Positions 34,072 through 43,009 of a DNA stretch of 64,000 nucleotides are shown here, one piece after another. Within the stretch, counting starts at the first letter, position 1. Each line of letters opens with the position of its first letter. Both the position numbers and the translations under genes were made by a program. A model generated the notes under the pieces. That model had not been told where the DNA came from, searched no databases, and saw only the letters and a list, made by a program, of their open reading frames with translations. Where the stretch lies: positions 124,001 to 188,000 of the forward strand of contig JAAZYR010000005.1 of assembly GCA_014239555.1 (NCBI GenBank). Reading direction: 5' to 3'. This stretch comes from Acidimicrobiales bacterium. GTDB taxonomy: Bacteria > Actinomycetota > Acidimicrobiia > Acidimicrobiales > Poriferisodalaceae.

Positions 34072-34956
34072 ATGGTACGGATTGCAAGATCCGCAGATAG
34101 CCTTTTCGGCGTGGAACACGTCGACTGGAGCGAACATCCTGTCTTGGAAGATGCTGTGCTCCTCTCAGCTTTCACTGGTTGGAACGACGCCGGAGATGCA
34201 GCAACCGAGGCCGTGGGTTATCTAACACGTCGTTATGACTGTCGACAAGTAGCCACAATAGACCCTGAGTATTTCTACGACTTCGCGTCGGCGCGACCCA
34301 ATGTGCGATTAGAGGGCGAGGAGCGTCGTATTGATTGGCCGGTCAATGAGGTTCGTGTGGGAGAACTTGATGATGGTCGTCCGCTCGTAACTGTATTGGG
34401 AATTGAGCCAAGGCTTCGTTGGCGCACTTTCTCCGAAGCACTGGTCTCAGTGGCACACCAGTTATCGGCACAAACTGTGGTCACGTTGGGCGCTCTGCTG
34501 ACCGACACTCATCACCAAGCTCCGGTCGATGTAGTCGGTGCTTCCAGCAATGAGGTCATAAACCTGGAGCTTGGGCTGACTCCTTCTCAGTACGAGGGTC
34601 CAACTGGAATTATTGGTGTGCTCAACGAGGCCTTCCACCACGAAGGTTTCGACAGTCTTTCGTTTTGGGCGGCGGTGCCTTCCTACATCGGTCACAATCC
34701 CTCCCCTAAAGCCGCACTGGCGTTGGTGCAACGGGTCGTGGAGTTCCTCGATATCCCTCTCGGGGCAACTGACCTTCAGATCGCGGCTGCCAGTTATGAT
34801 CGCCAGATCAACGAACTAGTCGAAAGTGACCCAAATCTCGCCGAGTACGCACAACAGCTTCTCGACGACACTGCTGACGAGGTCGCTGACATGGCAGATG
34901 ATCCCGAAGCCATGATTGATGAACTTGAGAAGTTCTTGCGTCAGCAAGATGAGTAA
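34072..34956 (+). CDS. PAC2-family protein
   Basis: A PAC2 (proteasome assembly chaperone 2-like) protein of 294 residues from the ATG at 34072; a GTG at 34111 (281 residues) is an equally possible start since neither has a good ribosome site. The family block LLSAFTGWNDAGDAATEAV is near the N-terminus, and VDVVGASSNEVINLELGLTPSQYEGPTGIIG is central. The last 40 residues are strongly acidic. Actinobacteria that have proteasomes carry PAC2 proteins, but the precise role in bacteria is unknown. Confidence 0.88.
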   Translation: MVRIARSADSLFGVEHVDWSEHPVLEDAVLLSAFTGWNDAGDAATEAVGYLTRRYDCRQVATIDPEYFYDFASARPNVRLEGEERRIDWPVNEVRVGELDDGRPLVTVLGIEPRLRWRTFSEALVSVAHQLSAQTVVTLGALLTDTHHQAPVDVVGASSNEVINLELGLTPSQYEGPTGIIGVLNEAFHHEGFDSLSFWAAVPSYIGHNPSPKAALALVQRVVEFLDIPLGATDLQIAAASYDRQINELVESDPNLAEYAQQLLDDTADEVADMADDPEAMIDELEKFLRQQDE

Positions 34957-34974
34957 GGCTCGATCTGCCGTTCC

Positions 34975-35655
34975 TTAGTTTGGTTCCTCTTCCCACGGCA
35001 GGGAACGTGGTGGATCAAACTCAACTGGTTTTATTTGTCCTTCGATTGCATCGAAGGCGTTGTTGACCCATCTTTCGAGACCTGCCAACGGATGAGGCAA
35101 TGAATCACGCGAGAACCATCCGACGTCGCTGGTTTCCAGCGGATGGGCCTGGAGTTCACCGCCTGTCGCTCTGCAATGAAAAACCATTGAGTAGAGCGGT
35201 ATCCGAGTGAAGCCTTGTCGCATCCCATCCACGATCGAAATGAGTGATAGAGGCTCACAGTGGATGCCCGTTTCTTCGTATACCTCTTTGATGGCCACTT
35301 CAACAGGTGAGTAACCGATATCTGCCCAGCCAGTCGGGTACAGCCATACCCCACTGTCAGCGCGTTGGACTAGCAGAATCTCATTTTTTTCGTTACTGAC
35401 TACAGCACCGACAGCAGATTTGGGGGTGACGTAACCGGCTACTCCTGTTCCCACCATTTGCATCCATTCGTCGACCACCGCATTTATATCTGGGTCCGAG
35501 GTGGCAGCACCGCGGATGTGTGCGGCGACTTTCAGAATCTCTTCGTAACGTTCCTTTTCGTACAGGCTTTCTGTGAAACCCATGCCGGTTCGGGCAATTC
35601 CGGACAGCGTCTCCGCCCAACCAAGTAGGTCCTGTCCGGTTACTCGTTCTGGCAT
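34975..35655 (-). CDS. NUDIX hydrolase with N-terminal NUDIX-associated domain
   Basis: A 226-residue protein. Residues 1-65 form the helical Nudix_hydro_N-like domain, and the catalytic domain starts at about 78 (SAVGAVV). The NUDIX box is GWADIGYSPVEVAIKEVYEETGI: the G-x5-E position holds Tyr and the Arg is Lys, but the metal-binding E-V-Y-E-E is kept. It may cleave ADP-ribose- or sugar-nucleotide-type pyrophosphates; the changed box weakens that. It sits 36 bases after GlnD on the same strand and converges with the PAC2 gene. Confidence 0.88.
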   Translation of the reverse strand: MPERVTGQDLLGWAETLSGIARTGMGFTESLYEKERYEEILKVAAHIRGAATSDPDINAVVDEWMQMVGTGVAGYVTPKSAVGAVVSNEKNEILLVQRADSGVWLYPTGWADIGYSPVEVAIKEVYEETGIHCEPLSLISIVDGMRQGFTRIPLYSMVFHCRATGGELQAHPLETSDVGWFSRDSLPHPLAGLERWVNNAFDAIEGQIKPVEFDPPRSLPWEEEPN

Positions 35656-35691
35656 TTGCGAGAGGTTACTCGCCGTCGTTAACGACTTGAG

Positions 35692-37977
35692 TCACTCGAC
35701 AAGCATCAGCGCGTGTCGGAGAGCAACATCGACCTCTCTGCGGTGGAGTTCCTCCAGTGTCGGACCATTTGAGCCCGTCACATAAAATGTGTCGACGACT
35801 TCATTGGAAATAGTTTGAATTTTCGCTGAGCGAATATCTAGCCCCATTTCAGCGAGAGTTCGCGTCAAGTGGTACAGCACACCGATGTGATCTTCAGTGT
35901 GCACCTCAATAATCGTCGCGTCGGTCGCGGATTCAATGTCGAAGGTAACTCGCGTCGGAGCCGATTTTGCCGCTAGCGCTGTTCGACGTCGATACACGCG
36001 GGCTCGTTCAGCGATGCGGGCGTCGATAGCGAGATGACCTTGCAGGCATTCGTGAACGTCATCGGTAACTCGATTCCAGTCGACGGGTGCGTCGGGTTCG
36101 ACAACGCGAAACTGAGACACTGCCATGCCGGCATCACTGGAGTAGGCATCGGCCTGCAGCACGTCCAAGCCTCGCAGGGCTAACGCCCCGGCGGCTCTGC
36201 TGAAAACCCCGGCCCGGTCCGGAGCCACAATTGTCACGGTGTCGCCGGAGCCTTCTACGGTTGTTTCTCCGTCAGCCATCAAAGTTTCAATGTGCTCAGT
36301 GACAAATGATCGTCGTTTTCTGTGAGTTTCTCCGTCGCTAGATATGAAGTCCGCGGTTCTTTCTGTGAGTGTCTGAACTAGGTGGGCTTTCCAGTCACCC
36401 CATGCAGTTGGGCCTGTTGCGATCGAATCTGATTCGGTTAACGCTGCAAGTAATTCTAAAAAGTCAACGGTTTTCACTTTTTCTGCAACGGCTCTCAGCG
36501 TCTGAGCGTCCTCTAAGTCCCGTCGCGTCGCGACGTCGGGCAGCAAAAGGTGATGTTCAACAAGGCGAGTTAATACGAGTGAGTCAGCCTCGGAGAACCC
36601 GCAACGCAATGCAATCGGCCCCACGAGTCGTATGCCTACCTCTGTGTGATCTCCGGGATAGCCCTTGCCTATGTCATGCAGCAAAGCTGCCATAACCAAA
36701 AGGTCAGATCGTTGCACGCGGTGCGTCAGACGTGCAGCTTCGGCGACTGTCTCTAATAGATGTCGGTCCACGGTAAAGCGGTGGTACACGTTTCGTTGAG
36801 GACGCGATCGGTTTGGCGTCCATTCGGGGAGAAGGCGGCTCCAGACTTCGAAATAATCGAGGGATTCAATGACAGGAATCGCTCGATGTCCCCCTCTGAG
36901 TAACTCAACGAATAAATCTCGGGCTCCTTGGGGCCATGGATCGGGGAAGTCTGGCTGCCGCTGCGCTAGGCGTCCTAACGATTCTCTCGCCAAAGGAAGC
37001 CCTGATTCTGAGGCTTGGACTGCAGCGTGGAGCACCAAGAGCGGATCGGTCGAAGGGTCACCAACGATAACGATTTCATTATCGAGGACACGAAGCCCGG
37101 CAACGTCCAGGTTTTCCACAGTGAGATCGTGCGGCTCTGAGCCGATATGCCGCCAAGTTTCATCGCTCAGGTAAGCAATTCGTCTCGCTGCCGCTGCGAT
37201 ACGCCCCATCAACAAGTCAGCGTCGGGGTCGGTCAAGGCAGCCGCAACCGAGTCTTGCTCTTCGAGCAATAAGACGTCTCCACGTTTGCCACTTATGCGA
37301 TGTAACTCCACGCGCGCTTCTAGTAACACGCGGTAAGCAGCGTCAAGCAACTCGCGATCATGAACGGTGACCTCAACTCCTGCTCGCGCTGCCCAATCGA
37401 TCGCGTGTACGTCGCGTAAACCACCGCGACCTTCCTTCAAGTCAGGCTCAAGTAGGAACGCGACCTCGCCAGCAAGTCGATGTCGACGTGCGACGTTGCG
37501 CGCTAGTTCGTCAAGTCGATCTGAAGTGTGATCTGCCCACTGCGTTTCGTTACGAGCCAGCAAATCTTCGACTAACAACGAATCCCCCGTAACGAGTCGA
37601 GCGTTCAAGAGGCTTGTGGCAGTTTCAAGGTCTGTCGCGGCCAGTCGCAAAGTTTGGTCCACTGACCTTACTGAGTGACCTAATTTGAATCCTTCATCCC
37701 AAAGTGGGTACCAGATTCGATCGGCTAGCGAATCAATATCTTCCCGCTCGTCGTGGACCAGCATTAAATCTATGTCGCTCGACGGGCATAGCTCAGATCT
37801 TCCATAGCCGCCCAACGCGACAAGAGCGACGCCACTGTCAGCTTGAATTTCGCGAGCATAAAGTCCGGTCAAAAATTCATCGGTGACATCGGACAACGCT
37901 TGGGGGATTTCCCACGCAGGCAGTTCTGTCTCGTCAATCACCTTTCGCCGAAGTTCGGTAAGAGTCACTTCAGTCAT
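35692..37977 (-). CDS. glnD: GlnD-like PII (uridylyl/adenylyl)transferase
   Basis: A 761-residue multidomain sensor. The nucleotidyltransferase domain has GG at 56-57 and D68-x-D70 (GGYGRSELCPSSDIDL). A GlnE/GlnD-like helical linker follows. The HD hydrolase has LLHDIGKGYPGDH. Two C-terminal ACT domains begin at TIVAPDRAGVFSRAAG and EVHTEDHIGVLYHLTR. It modifies and demodifies PII in response to glutamine; in actinobacteria it often adenylylates GlnK. I start at the ATG at 37977, since the open frame upstream of it is not conserved. It overlaps the receiver-like gene by eight bases. No glnB, glnK or amtB is in the window. Confidence 0.93.
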   Translation of the reverse strand: MTEVTLTELRRKVIDETELPAWEIPQALSDVTDEFLTGLYAREIQADSGVALVALGGYGRSELCPSSDIDLMLVHDEREDIDSLADRIWYPLWDEGFKLGHSVRSVDQTLRLAATDLETATSLLNARLVTGDSLLVEDLLARNETQWADHTSDRLDELARNVARRHRLAGEVAFLLEPDLKEGRGGLRDVHAIDWAARAGVEVTVHDRELLDAAYRVLLEARVELHRISGKRGDVLLLEEQDSVAAALTDPDADLLMGRIAAAARRIAYLSDETWRHIGSEPHDLTVENLDVAGLRVLDNEIVIVGDPSTDPLLVLHAAVQASESGLPLARESLGRLAQRQPDFPDPWPQGARDLFVELLRGGHRAIPVIESLDYFEVWSRLLPEWTPNRSRPQRNVYHRFTVDRHLLETVAEAARLTHRVQRSDLLVMAALLHDIGKGYPGDHTEVGIRLVGPIALRCGFSEADSLVLTRLVEHHLLLPDVATRRDLEDAQTLRAVAEKVKTVDFLELLAALTESDSIATGPTAWGDWKAHLVQTLTERTADFISSDGETHRKRRSFVTEHIETLMADGETTVEGSGDTVTIVAPDRAGVFSRAAGALALRGLDVLQADAYSSDAGMAVSQFRVVEPDAPVDWNRVTDDVHECLQGHLAIDARIAERARVYRRRTALAAKSAPTRVTFDIESATDATIIEVHTEDHIGVLYHLTRTLAEMGLDIRSAKIQTISNEVVDTFYVTGSNGPTLEELHRREVDVALRHALMLVE

Positions 37978-38269
37978 CTTGACGTCCGATAAGCGCTGGA
38001 AGTCGCTTGAAGAAAACTGACCGGGGCAGGGCTTCAGCGCACCCTCCCGCTTTCGCGGCCTGCAAGGTTTCCGTATCAACATGTGGGGCGAAACCGATAA
38101 CACGTGACCCGGAAGGAAGGTGGCTCAGAACTTCTCCGCGGGACAGGTCTATGAGGATCAAGTCCGCCTTTACTGCCGCCAGATCCGAAGGTTCCTGCAC
38201 GAACTGGACCGTGTCTCCGAAGCGGCTTCGGTCCATCAGGTTTGGGACATAGGCGACGATCTGCTTCAT
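37970..38269 (-). CDS. Small receiver-like protein (probable pseudo-receiver)
   Basis: A 99-residue protein with the pattern of a CheY-like receiver. ADLILIDLSRG puts an Asp where the phosphorylation site would be, and GSRVIGFAPHVDTETLQAAKAGG is the usual beta4-alpha4 region. The N-terminal acidic pair is missing, and the end reads PRSVFFKRLP, with no clear Lys-Pro at the usual place, so it may signal without phosphate. The ATG at 38269 overlaps the upstream gene (ATGA), and its end overlaps glnD by eight bases. The coupling to glnD suggests a partner role (inference). Confidence 0.75.
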   Translation of the reverse strand: MKQIVAYVPNLMDRSRFGDTVQFVQEPSDLAAVKADLILIDLSRGEVLSHLPSGSRVIGFAPHVDTETLQAAKAGGCAEALPRSVFFKRLPALIGRQDD

Positions 38270-38727
38270 CGACTCTGGGCCTCTCGGCGCCTCAAAAAGT
38301 GGGTGTGAGCTTTGGCCGCTCCCCACGCTATTCCTAATTCATGTGCGGTCTGACCAAAGTCAGAGAAGGCAGCTGGCGTCAAGCCATAAACATCGTCGGG
38401 GAAGGTGTCCTCGGAGAAATCGTCCCTTTCGATCGGTGGAACGTCATAATTTTTTAGAACTTGCGTCGGATAGTTGGTGGCACTTCGAAGAATCGACATC
38501 GGATTTGTATCTTGTTGTTCAATGCCGGATTCCAAAAGCTCGCGCAGCTGAAGGCCAACCTCCGTTGCGCATTTCTTTCCGGCTTCTTGAGTGTCGTTTG
38601 CTATTTCTTCACTCCAGTCGAGCTTCCATGCCTGACAGATGAACCGCACGCGCGCTTCGACCCATACGGGTAGCGCAATTTCCAGCTCTTGAGCTAGTTC
38701 TCGGCCAAGTTTGGTCAAGGCGGTCAT
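38266..38727 (-). CDS. Conserved hypothetical protein
   Basis: A 153-residue soluble, mainly helical protein. The first half holds amphipathic helices with QEAGKKCATEV; a middle acidic loop (YDVPPIERDDFSEDTFPDD) separates it from a final helix with HELGIAWGAAKAHTHFLRRR. No metal site, TM or known domain is clear. It overlaps the end of larE and the start of the receiver-like gene by four bases each, so it is translated within the operon and is likely a true gene. Confidence 0.7.
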   Translation of the reverse strand: MTALTKLGRELAQELEIALPVWVEARVRFICQAWKLDWSEEIANDTQEAGKKCATEVGLQLRELLESGIEQQDTNPMSILRSATNYPTQVLKNYDVPPIERDDFSEDTFPDDVYGLTPAAFSDFGQTAHELGIAWGAAKAHTHFLRRREAQSR

Positions 38728-39518
38728 CGAATTGAATGATTCAGGTTGCCGGAGCGAAAGCCTTCTAGGTCTAACGTCGCGTAGCGGTAACCAACCGCTA
38801 CGACGGCCTCAACAATGTCGGTTCTCCGCTCGAACACCAGTGGAAATTGATCAAGTTCAAATTCAAGTCGTGCGACGTCACCGTAATCTCGGACCCGGAC
38901 TTGCTGAAACCCCAAAGCCTTTAACGCTGCCTCTGCGCGGTCAAGTCTTCGTAGCAGCGGCACGGTGACCTCAGTGCCGTAAGGGACACGAGATGCAAGA
39001 CAGGCAGCAGCTGGTTTGCTCCAAATTCGGAGCCCTAATGTTTTGCTGTGCTGTCGGATATCAACTTTAGAAAAACCTGCATCAACCAGGGGAAAACGCG
39101 CCTCGCGTTCTTGAGCGGCAGCTTGGCCTGGTCGGTGATCCCCGAGATCATCGAGGTTCACGCCAAGAACGACGATCGCGTTGTCAGGATCAGCGAGTGG
39201 TCCAGCCACGTCCATAAGCGCGGATTTACAGTGGTAACACCGGTCGCTGTCGTTTATTCGGTACGCCGCGTTCTCCATCTCTGATGTTTGAACCGCGGAC
39301 CAATTCAGGCCCCATTCTTGGGCGAGCGCTGAGCAGTCTTCCAGTTCACTCTCGGCGAGGCTTGGTGAAACGGCAGTGAAACAGTGAACGGCGTCGGGGC
39401 CCAGAGTGTCGTTCGCGACCCATGCAAGAAAAGCAGAGTCGACTCCCCCGCTGAACGCAACCACAACGCGTTCCATGCTTTGAAGATTGTCGCGAAGTGC
39501 TTGCAAATCAGCGGTCAT
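38724..39518 (-). CDS. larE: LarE-like ATP-dependent sulfur transferase (PP-loop)
   Basis: A 264-residue PP-loop protein. The ATP loop is AFSGGVDSAF (SGGVDS 23-28). The DRCYHCK block (C94, C97) and the AACLASRVPYGT block with C173 match LarE, in which a Cys at this place gives up its sulfur to the nickel-pincer cofactor. LarB, LarC and LarA (lactate racemase) are not in the window. It sits between an acyl-CoA dehydrogenase and the hypothetical-receiver-GlnD set, with overlaps at both ends. Its role may be cofactor synthesis or another sulfur transfer. Confidence 0.88.
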   Translation of the reverse strand: MTADLQALRDNLQSMERVVVAFSGGVDSAFLAWVANDTLGPDAVHCFTAVSPSLAESELEDCSALAQEWGLNWSAVQTSEMENAAYRINDSDRCYHCKSALMDVAGPLADPDNAIVVLGVNLDDLGDHRPGQAAAQEREARFPLVDAGFSKVDIRQHSKTLGLRIWSKPAAACLASRVPYGTEVTVPLLRRLDRAEAALKALGFQQVRVRDYGDVARLEFELDQFPLVFERRTDIVEAVVAVGYRYATLDLEGFRSGNLNHSIR

Positions 39519-41314
39519 TACATTCGTTCATTGGGGATCGCAAAGAACAAGTCAGCTCCTTGAGTTATGGTCGGAACCAGCCCGCCGGCTGTCGGGAGGA
39601 TCTGTTCCCCGTAGAACAATGATGTGGCGATTTTGTCGTTTAGGAAGTCGGCGTCGCCGTCGCCTGCGTCGAGGAGTTGTTGGGCAACTTGTGCCGAACG
39701 AGCAAGGTAGTACCCACCAATTACGATGCCCGCTAGGCGCAGGAATGGCGCAGCGCCTGCGGCAGCGTCATTGGGTTGCGTTCCTAGACGTCCTCCCAAC
39801 CAGAGTGCCGCTTCTCGCATTTGCGCCACTCCGTTGGCAAGAGCCTCACCCAATGAACTGAGACGATTATTGCCTGTCAATTGCGATGCCAGGTTCGACA
39901 TTTCTGATAGGAAATTTTCGATTACTGCCCCTCCACCTAGGGGGAGTTTCCGGAAGACTAAGTCCGCTGCTTGGATTCCATTTGTGCCTTCATATATGGG
40001 GGCGATTCGTACGTCTCGCCAGTGTTGCGCCGCGCCGGTTTCTTCCACGTAGCCCATGCCGCCATGGATCTGAACCCCGAGTGATGTCATCTCAACTCCG
40101 AGATCGGTACCCCAACCTTTGGAAATGGGCGTTAGTAACGCTGTGATCGCGTCCCAACGCTGTCGCTCCGATTCGTCTGAGCTGCTGTTAGCAAAGTCGA
40201 TGGCTGCAGCGTTTGCATACATCACGCAACGCATGGCTTCGGTATTTGCTCGCATGGTCATAAGCATCCGACGAACATCGGCGTGGTCAGCTATTGGCGA
40301 TGACTCTCCAGCATCGAGTTCGGCGCCAATAGCTTTTCCCTGCTTGCGGTCGGTGGAGTATTGACCGGCCTGTTGGTATGACCGGTCAGTGAGCGACAAA
40401 CCTTGAAGCCCGACCGACAAGCGAGCGTTGTTCATCATGGTGAACATAGCTCGCATCCCAGTATTTTCTTCTCCTACCAACCACCCTGTAGCCCCCCCTT
40501 GATCACCGTATGACATGACACACGTAGGGCTCGCGTGGATCCCGATTTTGTGTTCGCTTGAAATCACTCGGAGGTCATTTCGATCGCCGAGGCTGCCATC
40601 GTCGTTCACAATGAACTTAGGGACAATAAAAAGACTGATGCCTTTGGTCCCTGGTGGTGCTTGAGGGGTTCGAGCGAGAACTAGGTGGATGATATTTTCG
40701 GTTAACTCATGTTCGCCATAGGTAATGAATATTTTGGTTCCTGAAATCAGCCAGGTTCCATCTTCGCCGGGAATAGCTTTCGTGGTTAGAGCGCCAACAT
40801 CAGATCCGGCGTGTGGTTCGGTCAGGTTCATGGTTCCTGACCATTCGCCACTAACCATTTTGGGTAGATAAATCTCTTGCAACGTTTCGTCAGCGTGATG
40901 GCTGATGGCATCGATTGCGCCTTGGGTAAGTAAGGGGCAGAGACTGAAAGCCATGTTTGACGCTGTCATCATCTCTTGCACGGCAAGTCCAACGCACCAG
41001 GGCATTCCACCGCCGCCGTGGTTCTCATCCATGGAAATTCCGTTCCATCCGGCTTCTACAAATCTCGTGTATGCGTCGGCGAAACCTTCAGGATGAAATA
41101 TTTGCCCGTTTTTTACGACAACACCTTCCTCATCACCTTTTCGGTTTAGGGGAACCAATTGCTCTTCCATGAAGCGCGCTGCTTCGGCTAACAGCCCCTC
41201 AACTGTGTCTAGATCGGCTTGTTCATAGCCTTCGTGGGTCGCTAGCTGGGTGAGATCGGCAATGTGTTCGAGGACGAACAGCATGTCGGCGGTGGGTGCT
41301 CTGTATTCGGACAT
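39518..41314 (-). CDS. Acyl-CoA dehydrogenase (FadE5-like, large)
   Basis: A 599-residue acyl-CoA dehydrogenase. N-terminal, middle and flavin domains are standard: TEPHAGSDVGALTTKA, NNARLSVGLQGLSL, and QIHGGMGYVEETGAAQHWRD followed by IAPIYEGTNGIQA with the catalytic Glu. An extra C-terminal helical domain (about 465-590) marks the large FadE5-type group, which in mycobacteria handles a broad range of chain lengths. AAGGAGG precedes the ATG at 41314. Its stop shares a base with the larE start. It is the first gene of the LarE-GlnD operon. Confidence 0.93.
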   Translation of the reverse strand: MSEYRAPTADMLFVLEHIADLTQLATHEGYEQADLDTVEGLLAEAARFMEEQLVPLNRKGDEEGVVVKNGQIFHPEGFADAYTRFVEAGWNGISMDENHGGGGMPWCVGLAVQEMMTASNMAFSLCPLLTQGAIDAISHHADETLQEIYLPKMVSGEWSGTMNLTEPHAGSDVGALTTKAIPGEDGTWLISGTKIFITYGEHELTENIIHLVLARTPQAPPGTKGISLFIVPKFIVNDDGSLGDRNDLRVISSEHKIGIHASPTCVMSYGDQGGATGWLVGEENTGMRAMFTMMNNARLSVGLQGLSLTDRSYQQAGQYSTDRKQGKAIGAELDAGESSPIADHADVRRMLMTMRANTEAMRCVMYANAAAIDFANSSSDESERQRWDAITALLTPISKGWGTDLGVEMTSLGVQIHGGMGYVEETGAAQHWRDVRIAPIYEGTNGIQAADLVFRKLPLGGGAVIENFLSEMSNLASQLTGNNRLSSLGEALANGVAQMREAALWLGGRLGTQPNDAAAGAAPFLRLAGIVIGGYYLARSAQVAQQLLDAGDGDADFLNDKIATSLFYGEQILPTAGGLVPTITQGADLFFAIPNERM

Positions 41315-41389
41315 CGATGCCTCCTTCTGCCAGGTTATTAGGCCAAGAGCGAATGAGGAATAGTGAAATGGAGGTGACAGGATAAATCC

Positions 41390-41791
41390 ATGCAAGCTGC
41401 ACAATGTCGCAAGTTACTGGTGTCAGGCCGAGCCGCTGTCGGGTGGCTGTCGGTATTGGCGCCCAATCTGGTCGGGCGAGCATGGCGAATACAACCTCCA
41501 CTTGATAGCAACGTCAAATATGCGATCAGGCTTTTCGGTGCTCGTAACGCACTACTTGCCTATCAGCTTTATCAAGCCGAACGTTCAGACGCTGCTGCGG
41601 ACGAGCTGGAGGAAGTTCTTCGGCAAGGACTCGCCGTTGATGCATTCGACGTTCTTTTCGGCCTGGCCTATCGACGCGCTACTCCCAACAAATCTTTCGC
41701 TACAGCGATTCCCGTTATGGCTTCAATGCTCGGCTTGGTGCTGGGGTTCTTTGGGAGGGAGCAACACGACACTGCTGGGAAAGCTGAATGA
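41390..41791 (+). CDS. Hypothetical membrane-associated protein
   Basis: A 133-residue protein that I do not recognise. Two segments could enter the membrane: around YAIRLFGARNALLAYQLY and the C-terminal ATAIPVMASMLGLVLGFFG. An RLFGARN-type start and EVLRQGLAVDAFDVLFGLAY resemble small actinobacterial membrane proteins of the DUF4267 sort, but I cannot confirm that. It diverges from the acyl-CoA dehydrogenase (75 bases between starts). Confidence 0.55.
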   Translation: MQAAQCRKLLVSGRAAVGWLSVLAPNLVGRAWRIQPPLDSNVKYAIRLFGARNALLAYQLYQAERSDAAADELEEVLRQGLAVDAFDVLFGLAYRRATPNKSFATAIPVMASMLGLVLGFFGREQHDTAGKAE

Positions 41792-41872
41792 TGAGGCAAC
41801 GGGAGGGCCAGCGACGCTGACCGAACTAAGTACCCGAGTTGTGTAAAGGGGTGTGTCGCTGACAGAGGAGAA

Positions 41873-42286
41873 TTAGCGAATAATGTCACTCGGTTTTTGA
41901 GGCGTTTTCTGCTCATCACGACCTGGGGTTGCAGCCGCATCGCCCGAATCGCTTGTCTCAGCAGAACTTGGTTGAATAAACCAGTACAGAAGCACCAATC
42001 CTCCCAAGGGGATGAGTCCAATCAGTAACCATTTTCCGCTTCGTCCAATGTCATGAAGGCGACGCACGGATAATGCGATAGACACCCAAACATAGGCAAT
42101 GAAATAAATGATCTCCGGTCCGACTTGGTCGCTGGAGATGTCAAAAATAGCTGCGAATACGCCTCCAAGAGCAAGGAACGCAATTGGGTGGAGAAGAGCT
42201 GGCCACCAGTAGGCGGATCGCGAGGACCGTCCCCGAAAATCTCGGTAACGCCGCCAGGACTCGACATAATAATTCAAAGCTTTCAT
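41873..42286 (-). CDS. DUF805 membrane protein
   Basis: A 137-residue protein with the DUF805 pattern: YRDFRGRSSRSAYWWPAL near residue 15, three or four spans (about 28-50, 58-75 and 84-102), and RRLHDIGRSGKWLLIGLIPL. The tail after residue 108 is polar and acidic. Function of the family is unknown. It lies 15 bases after hemQ, on the same strand. Confidence 0.85.
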   Translation of the reverse strand: MKALNYYVESWRRYRDFRGRSSRSAYWWPALLHPIAFLALGGVFAAIFDISSDQVGPEIIYFIAYVWVSIALSVRRLHDIGRSGKWLLIGLIPLGGLVLLYWFIQPSSAETSDSGDAAATPGRDEQKTPQKPSDIIR

Positions 42287-42301
42287 TTTGAACCTCAGAA
42301 C

Positions 42302-42991
42302 TCAGTTAATCAGAACTTGTTGGACCACAACCTCAGGTTCGTCCAAGAGTCCAGTGTAAAACGCTCCAAACTCACCGTAAATTGCCGACGCTTCGTCGTA
42401 ACGCATCGTGTACACAACTTCTTTTAGATCGTCGAGGTGCGTGGCGAAAAGTGTCACTCCCCATTCGAAGTCATCGACGCCTGTCGACCCAGTAACTACC
42501 TGCAAGATCCGTCCACGAAAATTTCTTCCGGATTTGCCGTGTTCATACATGAGTTCGCGTCGGGTCTCATAGGGCAGTGTGTACCAATTACCGCCAGATT
42601 CGCGACGTTTCGACATCGGGTAAAAACAGAACGCGTTTTTCCCTTCGGGCGGAAGTTCTGGATGCAGTCGAGGAGTTTTCATTTCCTCAGGCAAATCTGG
42701 GGCGTATTCCGAGGTCTCCGTCATGGAGATATAGCTGTCGACAACCACTAAACCCGCTTGTTGGATTTGGCTTTGTAAGTTACGGAGCCGCCATAGGTCG
42801 GGGCCGAGGGCCATAAACCCGATATCTGCTTTATGTCCAAATACTGCGACGCAAAGAACCTGGTGGTCGCTGTCTTGGATTTCTTTCACTGCAGCGACAA
42901 CTCGTTGCCCGTCAGTGCGGTCGGTGGCTTTGCAGAACAGATGGAGCACACCCCAGCCAACAGAAGTGGTGACATATTGGGGTTGGGTCAT
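42302..42991 (-). CDS. hemQ: Coproheme decarboxylase (HemQ, chlorite-dismutase family)
   Basis: A 229-residue HemQ. The catalytic Tyr-Lys pair is in FYPMSKRR (Y124, K128), and H151 in MYEHGKSGR is the likely haem ligand. The C-terminal DDFEWGVTLFATHLDDLKEVVY is typical. It converts coproheme to haem b with peroxide, completing the coproporphyrin route whose earlier genes are hemE and hemY at 24-26.6 kb. It follows fdhD by 18 bases. Confidence 0.95.
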   Translation of the reverse strand: MTQPQYVTTSVGWGVLHLFCKATDRTDGQRVVAAVKEIQDSDHQVLCVAVFGHKADIGFMALGPDLWRLRNLQSQIQQAGLVVVDSYISMTETSEYAPDLPEEMKTPRLHPELPPEGKNAFCFYPMSKRRESGGNWYTLPYETRRELMYEHGKSGRNFRGRILQVVTGSTGVDDFEWGVTLFATHLDDLKEVVYTMRYDEASAIYGEFGAFYTGLLDEPEVVVQQVLIN

Positions 42992-43009
42992 GTCGGTGAT
43001 CCTATGGGT

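Noticed and set aside
34047-34175. Longer N-terminus for the GNAT gene
   Set aside because: The extra codons look random and would overlap the start region of the divergent PAC2 gene.
37978-38103. Longer N-terminus for glnD
   Set aside because: These 42 codons overlap the receiver-like gene and lack similarity to GlnD; the ATG at 37977 fits the family.
41809-41861. Inverted repeat CAGCGAC / GTCGCTG between convergent genes as a terminator
   Set aside because: The arms are separated by 39 bases and there is no T run after either arm.
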